The notes under the pieces were generated by a model. The model was not told where the DNA came from and searched no databases. It was given only the letters and a program-made list of their open reading frames with translations. Positions 46,501 to 50,726 of a stretch of 50,726 nt of DNA are shown in pieces (position 1 is the stretch's first letter; the number at the start of each line of letters is the position of its first letter). This stretch comes from Opitutales bacterium UBA2995 (GTDB taxonomy: Bacteria > Verrucomicrobiota > Verrucomicrobiia > Opitutales > UBA2995), in assembly GCA_002346535.1 (NCBI GenBank), contig DDZZ01000028.1, positions 46,631-97,356 on the forward strand, given 5' to 3'. The translations under genes and the position numbers were made by a program.

Positions 46501-46902
46501 TTTAATTTCCTCCGGCGCTAATTTGTATTTTGGAGGCATCGATTCGTAATCCGGGTCTTGGCGAATCATTTGAACGAGGCGACTGCCTTCCACATCACTT
46601 GGCGCTATCGCTGGACCACTGTCGCCTCCTCGGAGCATACCGGGTTTCGAATCGAGCAAGAATCCACCCCTGATTTTTTTTGCGTCTGCCGAGTGACATT
46701 TGTAGCAGTGTTCGAAAAAAAGCGGACGGATGTTCGTTTCAAAAAAAGCCAAGTGTTCCGGTTTAAGGTCTTTCCCAAAAAGAGGCTGTAAGAAACCTCC
46801 TGTTGTCATTACCAAGATCGAGCAGATAACTGTGCCTGACGGTGAAGTTTTCAAACTAGAGTAGTTGGCGGGTATATTGTGAAGCGGGATACTTTTCAAC
46901 AA
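43549..46902 (-). CDS. PSCyt1-DUF1549-DUF1553 protein
   Basis: A second, larger member of the family seen at 25475. After a hydrophobic N-terminal stretch (about 24-43) the haem motif CYKCH lies at 66-70. DUF1549 follows (FGEKWARHWMDLTRFGESKSF, VACARCHDHKFDA) and DUF1553 closes the protein (SRVLVNRLWKHIFGTGLVST, PAQSLALMNASFIHEQAQAW). A middle segment of several hundred residues adds beta-rich modules. The 1117-residue length is on the long side. TTG 46902 is the assigned start; no strong alternative was found. It probably begins the minus-strand cluster with DUF1501, the cytochrome-LRR gene and the broken sulfatase. Confidence 0.88.
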   Translation of the reverse strand: MLKSIPLHNIPANYSSLKTSPSGTVICSILVMTTGGFLQPLFGKDLKPEHLAFFETNIRPLFFEHCYKCHSADAKKIRGGFLLDSKPGMLRGGDSGPAIAPSDVEGSRLVQMIRQDPDYESMPPKYKLAPEEIKRVEDWIAMGAPDPRLGQPNGAIVESEFDLEERKSWWSLQPVQAYLPPQVQNTSWPINDIDQFILAKLEEKDWSPSEETDRRTLLRRLSFDLIGLAPTPQEMDAFLNDQSPKAYQKQVDRLLASPHFGEKWARHWMDLTRFGESKSFEQDYTMPYTWRYRNYLIQAFNDDVPYNQFVIEALAGDLLKKPRLNPTTGDHESVKGPGYVYLTEGQHGPPDLHNDEARIFDGMIDTISKAFLGSTVACARCHDHKFDAITAADYYSLYGVLRSSRFTYYNTVSESLQKNIGRKLKSKHKSLRALIFDAAKTEMENALAYFTTANAISENYQLREGMASLKSKYGKKKQAGDHSEFDRALQKLLATYYKEAAANSLDCEILENWVRLKLLPEEQKLWPELVSIHGYHKESKEEEETSPTFADLTRSFDDWQHQGLGFEDQPSKPGSVIVSGNGDQSVQAFIGDTLIGGQYTARISGAIRSPDFIIDGKPIELEAKGQHGAVRLVIRNYELTGRGPTTAKLYHPVNGNHWQKFRMETYLWEGQPAYFEIFQYGEATHSVKPKESEADPNDNAYISIRFDGGPDWETFWQKNEDVPSTLTTLWDKGRKNRLDATEAELLSAFFGAGLIKANLSKSAKLEKAMKAYRNLAAQIPYPRMARSLVDGDPKDEPVYIRGLHTNPSQEPNPRHWLDGLGGQVLETKGSGRLEWAQHVADPENPLTSRVLVNRLWKHIFGTGLVSTVNDFGQMGRIPTHPELLDYLAIELVENDWSIKAILRSLVLSRTYQMKSQPSHESNLEDPANLLLQHMPVKRLEAEAIRDHILTCSGELNAEMFGPSVETYIGDLQKSRATPNGGPLDGDGRRSVYLEIRRSFLPSFLRAFDMPNATEPIGARPFTNAPAQSLALMNASFIHEQAQAWADRIIQSELSVEDRINEIHLNAFSRPSTEKEIDWARRFLKSIAEEYQTDINNSNVWKDLCHLIYNRKEFIYLF

Positions 46903-47060
46903 GTATTATTTCAACGCATTATTCTTGGGGAATTCCAGCCATTTCGGCTTTTTAAGGCATGTTCAGGTATGGATTCTGGTGAATGTTTTTTTGCATACTC
47001 GGTAATTTTTCAAGATACCTGCTTTATCGAAATGACACCCAAATTTAAATTATTGGTGGT

Positions 47061-47174
47061 GTGGAGATTCGCCGGTTGCTAGTTGAAAACGAGATACCTC
47101 ATCGTTATATTTCGGAACCTTTTCGCAAGCATTCTTGGATACTGGCTGAGTACCTCAAGCGATGGATTTTTTGA
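47061..47174 (+). pseudogene. short coding-like relic, unassigned
   Basis: Between the divergent 43549-46902 gene and the FG-GAP gene, a plus-strand frame (GTG start) reads VEIRRLLVENEIPHRYISE and then FRKHSWILAEYLKRW, ending TGA. The pattern of 'IPH-Y' and 'HSW' resembles the C-terminal end of esterase/alpha-beta-hydrolase proteins, but this is weak. A TAA lies 13 bp before it. The rest of the 46903-47276 gap shows only promoter-like AT-rich DNA. Confidence 0.3.
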
Positions 47175-47276
47175 TGAGCAAGACTAGGTCTTGAATTCGC
47201 GTCTTGCTTCCCACCTTAAAATGAGAACTTTCGTCTGAACAATTGCGGCTTATTAAAAGGTTTCCGTCTGATTGTT

Positions 47277-47855
47277 ATGCGTTTGTTTAATTCAATCCTG
47301 ATTATTCTGCCCTTTCTCGGTTTCGTTGGCGGGTTGTCAGCGCAAAGCGATACCTTGGATGGAGATGGCCGGAAAGATCTGGTTACCCTCAACGGCGACA
47401 ACGGGGACTCTGATCCTTACAACACATTAAAGCGCGACCAGGGCATTCGAATATTCTTGAACCGGGGTGAATTGAACTTCGAGGAGGCTTACTTTTATCC
47501 CATGTATGGCGTATACGGGGCGGAGATCGAAGACTTCGATTTGGATGGGGATTTGGACATCGCGGCTATCGCATTCCATCCGGACTCTTCACCCGAAAAA
47601 CTTGAGGATTTTGTTTTACTGGAACAATCTGGAGACCTTGAATTCTCTCCAAAAACCCACCCGGCTACTTACAATGGGCGTTGGCTAACTATGGATTCTG
47701 GCGACTTGGATAAGAATGGCGATAAAGACATTATTCTGGGAGCTGCCTATTCTCCCGTGGGCATGATAGCCAATCACGGGGAGAAGTATCGAAAGCTTGT
47801 AGAAGAGGGTCCACCAATCCTTTTTCTTGAAAATCAAACACGGTGGCCTGATTAA
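47277..47855 (+). CDS. FG-GAP/VCBS-type repeat protein, short
   Basis: A signal peptide (MRLFNSILIILPFLGFVGG, cleaved near SAQ) runs straight into FG-GAP repeat units: LDGDGRKDLVTL, DFDLDGDLDIAAIAF and DLDKNGDKDIILG, each with the calcium-binding-like DxDxDG pattern. At 192 residues it is far shorter than the usual family members of several hundred residues. It has no damage inside the frame, so it may be a short working protein, or the C-terminal end of a longer one joined to its own signal by deletion. It is followed 53 bp downstream by a sulfatase gene. Confidence 0.6.
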   Translation: MRLFNSILIILPFLGFVGGLSAQSDTLDGDGRKDLVTLNGDNGDSDPYNTLKRDQGIRIFLNRGELNFEEAYFYPMYGVYGAEIEDFDLDGDLDIAAIAFHPDSSPEKLEDFVLLEQSGDLEFSPKTHPATYNGRWLTMDSGDLDKNGDKDIILGAAYSPVGMIANHGEKYRKLVEEGPPILFLENQTRWPD

Positions 47856-47908
47856 ATATAGAATCTGCCAATTCCGGGATAATGGTATTGTTTAAAATTT
47901 TCCGGCCT

Positions 47909-49339
47909 ATGAATAGAACACTCAAACTACATTTTTCATTATTGGTAATTGCACTTAGCATGATGTTTGTCGCCGGAGTTTCCCACGGAGATAATCACGG
48001 CAAGCCGAACATCCTGTTCATTTTTGCCGATGACCAGTGCTACGAGACCATCGCGGCCTTGGGTCACACCGACATCGATACGCCCAATCTGGATCGGCTG
48101 GTTAACAGGGGAACTCTTTTCACGCACACATATAACATGGGAGGATGGAACGGTGCCCTGTGCATCGCCAGCCGAACTATGATCAATACAGGTCGATTCA
48201 TGTGGCGGGCTCTGGAGCTAGAGCCTAAGCTAAACCAGGAAATCCGGGAAGAGCGTATGTGGTCCCAATTGATGCGCAATGCCGGCTACGAAACATTCTT
48301 TACGGGTAAGTGGCATGTGAAAGCCGATACCGGGGCCATTTTCGACCACGTCTCTCACGTTCGTCCCGGTATGCCGGGGCCTGTCTATTACCCCGAAGCC
48401 TATAATCGGCCCGTCGAAGGGGAGACCGATCCCTGGGATGCGACCGATCCAAAATTCGCAGGTTTCTGGGCAGGAGGAACGCACTGGAGTGAAGTTGTCG
48501 CCAGCAATGCTGAGAATTTCTTCGATGTTGCCACAAGGAGCGACAAGCCTTTCTTCATGTACCTGGCCTTCAACGCCCCACACGACCCTCGCCAGGCCCC
48601 CCAGGAGTATTTGGATCGTTATCCGCTAGACCGAATTGAAATTCCTGAAACTTATGCGGATGCCTATCCTTACAGCGATGGAGCTAACATTGCCAAAGTT
48701 CGGGACGAGGTGTTGGCTCCGTCACCCAGGTCGGAATATGCCGTTAAAGTGCACCGACGGGAATACTATGCCATCATCACTCACATGGATGCGCAAATTG
48801 GTCGAATCCTCGATAAGCTCGAACAGTCAGGTGAGGCGGAAAATACCTACATCTTTTTCACCGCCGATCACGGACTGGCGGTTGGGCATCACGGGTTTAT
48901 TGGCAAGCAGAATATGTATGAGCATAGCATGCGGCCGCCGTTAATTATCGTGGGTCCCGATATTCCCAAGGGAAAGAAAGTTGATGCGCGGGTCTACCTG
49001 CAGGATGTAATGCCTTCATCCTTAGAGGTTGCTGATATCGCAATACCTGAGTATGTGGAGTTTCAGAGCCTGCTTCCACTGATCGAAGGAAAAAAAGACA
49101 AGCAATATGATTACATTTATGGTGCCTACGAGAAGGGTAGTCAACGTGCGTTAATCAGCCAGGACTTCAAATTGATTTTATACCCCAAGATCAATAAATA
49201 CCGACTCTATAATCTGGATACAGATCCGATGGAAATGGACGATTTAGCCGACGATCTGAAATATCAGGGCCGGTTGGAGCGTATGTTCGCCGAGTTTAAT
49301 TGGGTGAAAAATCGCATGGACGATCCCTTGGAAATGTGA
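47909..49339 (+). CDS. exported sulfatase
   Basis: A type I (formylglycine) sulfatase that would hydrolyse sulfate esters, probably of algal polysaccharides given the organism type. A signal peptide (1-25) leads to KPNILFIFADDQCYETIAAL with metal-ligand Asp pair. The modified cysteine is C85 in LCIASRTMINTG, a CxAxR form of the signature. Later marks are FTGKWHVKADTG, FNAPHDPRQAPQEYLDRYP, FTADHGLAVGHHGF and a terminal YRLYNLDTDPMEMDDLADD. An in-frame ATG at 47882 is a possible alternative start. No FGE or sulfatase-maturase gene is in the window. Confidence 0.9.
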   Translation: MNRTLKLHFSLLVIALSMMFVAGVSHGDNHGKPNILFIFADDQCYETIAALGHTDIDTPNLDRLVNRGTLFTHTYNMGGWNGALCIASRTMINTGRFMWRALELEPKLNQEIREERMWSQLMRNAGYETFFTGKWHVKADTGAIFDHVSHVRPGMPGPVYYPEAYNRPVEGETDPWDATDPKFAGFWAGGTHWSEVVASNAENFFDVATRSDKPFFMYLAFNAPHDPRQAPQEYLDRYPLDRIEIPETYADAYPYSDGANIAKVRDEVLAPSPRSEYAVKVHRREYYAIITHMDAQIGRILDKLEQSGEAENTYIFFTADHGLAVGHHGFIGKQNMYEHSMRPPLIIVGPDIPKGKKVDARVYLQDVMPSSLEVADIAIPEYVEFQSLLPLIEGKKDKQYDYIYGAYEKGSQRALISQDFKLILYPKINKYRLYNLDTDPMEMDDLADDLKYQGRLERMFAEFNWVKNRMDDPLEM

Positions 49340-49369
49340 GCCGGCTCGAGCTGATCTCAGCTCCGGAGC
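49338..49369. repeat. three back-to-back palindromes between convergent genes
   Basis: GAGCCGGCTC (49338-49347), GAGCTGATCTCAGCTC (49348-49363) and GCTCCGGAGC (49360-49369) run on from one another, at the end of the sulfatase and just before the end of the opposite-strand S4 gene. A larger hairpin can form. No T-run follows, so it is not a classical terminator. Confidence 0.5.
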
Positions 49370-49371
49370 AA

Positions 49372-49590
49372 TCAGTTCTTCGTCAGGATCACGCGGTACT
49401 TTTGACCCTGAAACTCGAAGGTATCACCAACCGAAATCTTTTTGCATTTGCGGGTTTAGATGGTTCCGTTCACCGATAAAAACCCTTGCGAGATGAAGAC
49501 GTTGACTTGACCTCTACTGCTGACCAGATTGGCACACTTCTTCAGCTTGTTCAGCTCGATGGGTGCGTTTGCTAGTTCAAGTTCGTGCAT
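49372..49590 (-). pseudogene. S4-domain RNA-binding protein interrupted by a stop
   Basis: The reading frame from ATG 49590 gives MHELELANAPIELNKLKKCA, NLVSSRGQVNVFISQGFLSV and NGTI, then a TAA (49456-49458), and continues in the same frame as TRKCKKISVGDTFEFQGQ, KYRVILTKN to a TGA. Taken together this is a complete small S4 domain of the YbcJ type, about 72 residues, with one in-frame stop in place of the usual acidic residue before TRK. No frameshift is seen. Readthrough, sequencing error or recent inactivation are all possible. Confidence 0.65.
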
Positions 49591-49787
49591 TTCATATCTG
49601 GGGAATGCGGTTAATAAAGCGAAAATTACTACCGAATCTAGGGGGGGTATCCATAAGTAAAAAGACACTATTTCAGGGGTTTTGGCTGGCAAATCGGGGT
49701 CGATTTCGCTCGTTTTACTCCTTTGGGTGTGTTTACAGTATTTATCTTATTAATACGAATTTGCTGCTTCCCCTGGAATTAAAGAAT

Positions 49788-50726
49788 GTCGAAAAACTTA
49801 AGTGATCTTACAGGCCGTAAAGGAATTGAGGAGAACCTCTTCACCCAAATAGGTGAACTGGCCGCTGCTAGCGAAGGAACGCCTTCCTCGGAAGAGCTCG
49901 ATCGTCTGGCTGATGAATTTTTGATCGGAAAGGCTAATGTATACGGATCCGCCACATTTTATGACTTCCTAAAACCGGAAAACCAAGGAAAAAAAGTTTA
50001 CGTCTGTAATGGTTCCGCCTGTCTGTGTGCCGGTACTCAGGATAAGCTGATTGTCGACTTGAAAGAGAAGTTCAAGGAGGAGGAAATCGGGCACATGACC
50101 TGTCTTGGTCGATGCCACGAAAACAGTGCCTTTCAGTATGATGGTAAAAACTACAGCGCCCTGAATGCGGAAGGATTTGAAAAAGTCTTTGAAGAAAAGG
50201 GAAATAACCATGATACCTATGTGGTTAGTTCTCTGGGTCAGGCCGTTCTGACCGCTCCTTTTGAAGGCATGGAAGCCTATGCCGAACTTTTGAAAGGGGC
50301 CTTGGCAAAAGATTCTGCCGATGTGTTGGCCGAGGTTAAAGCTGCTGGCGTTCGCGGACGAGGAGGTGCCGGTTTTCCGATGGGCTTCAAATGGGAATTT
50401 GCTCGCAACAACGAAAGTGATCTAAAATTTATAATTTGTAATGCAGATGAAGGGGATCCCGGTGCCTATACGGATCGTTACCTTCTCGAGCAGCGGCCAC
50501 ATTCTGTAATTTTTGGAATGATCATTGCCGGGTACTGCATGAAAGCGGAGTGGGGCGTTTTTTATATTCGTGCGGAATACCCGGAATCCTTTCCAATCGT
50601 AAAATCCGCCCTAGAGGATTTTCGTGCAGCGGGCCTGTTGGGCAAGGACATCAACGGAAAAGGTTTTAACTTTGATTTCAAAATCGTTCCCGGACAGGGA
50701 TCTTACATTTGTGGTGAAGAAACCGC
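49788..50726 (+). CDS. NuoE-NuoF fusion diaphorase subunit, 3'-partial
   Basis: The open frame reaches the right edge (313 codons). Residues 1-130 are a NuoE-type [2Fe-2S] thioredoxin-like domain with C74, C79, C106 and C110 (VCNGSAC and CLGRC). From about 160 a NuoF domain follows, with the FMN/NAD motif AAGVRGRGGAGFPMGFKWEF and CNADEGDPGAYTDRYLLEQR. This fusion occurs in NAD-linked formate dehydrogenase beta subunits, HoxF-type and NADP-reducing hydrogenase diaphorases. The partner subunits lie beyond the edge. Complex I itself normally keeps E and F separate, so that is less likely. Confidence 0.82.

Noticed and set aside
47178..47207. GCAAGAC/GTCTTGC hairpin before the FG-GAP gene
   Set aside because: A 7-bp stem with a 16-nt loop and no U-run is within chance expectation; it is not a terminator.
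1..50726. CRISPR array, transposon or prophage
   Set aside because: No regularly spaced repeats, transposase reading frames, terminal inverted repeats with target duplications, or phage structural genes were found.

Overview
The window reads as a chromosomal segment of a member of the Verrucomicrobiota, most likely a marine Opitutae-type organism. The main reason is two separate pairs of the PVC-superphylum families PSCyt1/DUF1549/DUF1553 and DUF1501, together with sulfatases, a PQQ enzyme with an embedded cytochrome c, and a copper type II monooxygenase-like protein. The assignment is inference from gene content; no rRNA gene is present and no tRNA gene was recognised.

Positions 1-24.6 kb are mostly a dense housekeeping region: tilS-ftsH, a PLP aminotransferase, an animal-type UDP-glucose dehydrogenase, trpC-rsmA, mazG with a YgjP-like metallopeptidase and a Xer recombinase, a MOSC protein, a DinG-type helicase, a DHFR-like reductase, prfB with a classical programmed +1 frameshift, an unassigned ATP-grasp-like protein, surE, rpsO-pnp, a KorAB 2-oxoacid:ferredoxin oxidoreductase and a DUF721 (DciA-like) gene. 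One clear ruin lies here: a cysH (PAPS reductase) pseudogene that has lost its middle by an internal deletion between two similar Gly-Tyr-Leu motifs and is also frameshifted.

Positions 24.6-49.6 kb are an accessory, predominantly secreted region. It holds a PSCyt1/DUF1553 plus DUF1501 pair (+), a ribose-type ABC importer operon (-) ending in a truncated Gfo/Idh dehydrogenase, a PQQ dehydrogenase with cytochrome insert (+), a redoxin followed by a cytochrome/copper-monooxygenase/EF-hand protein (-), and a second cluster on the minus strand (PSCyt1/DUF1553, DUF1501, cytochrome-LRR, broken sulfatase). An FG-GAP protein and an intact sulfatase follow on the plus strand. Decay is frequent: remnants of an S41 peptidase, a threonine-dehydratase-like enzyme, a sulfatase with at least five lesions, and an S4 RNA-binding protein with an in-frame stop. 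Short palindromic repeats of two families occur at the gene borders, and one copy lies inside a predicted signal-peptide region.

The window ends inside a NuoE-NuoF fusion gene (diaphorase part of a formate dehydrogenase or hydrogenase complex). I found no convincing new defence or mobile system. The observations most worth following are the concentrated gene decay, the palindromic repeats, the cysH deletion, the S4 gene with a lone stop, the split redoxin/copper-monooxygenase pair and the unassigned 472-residue protein.
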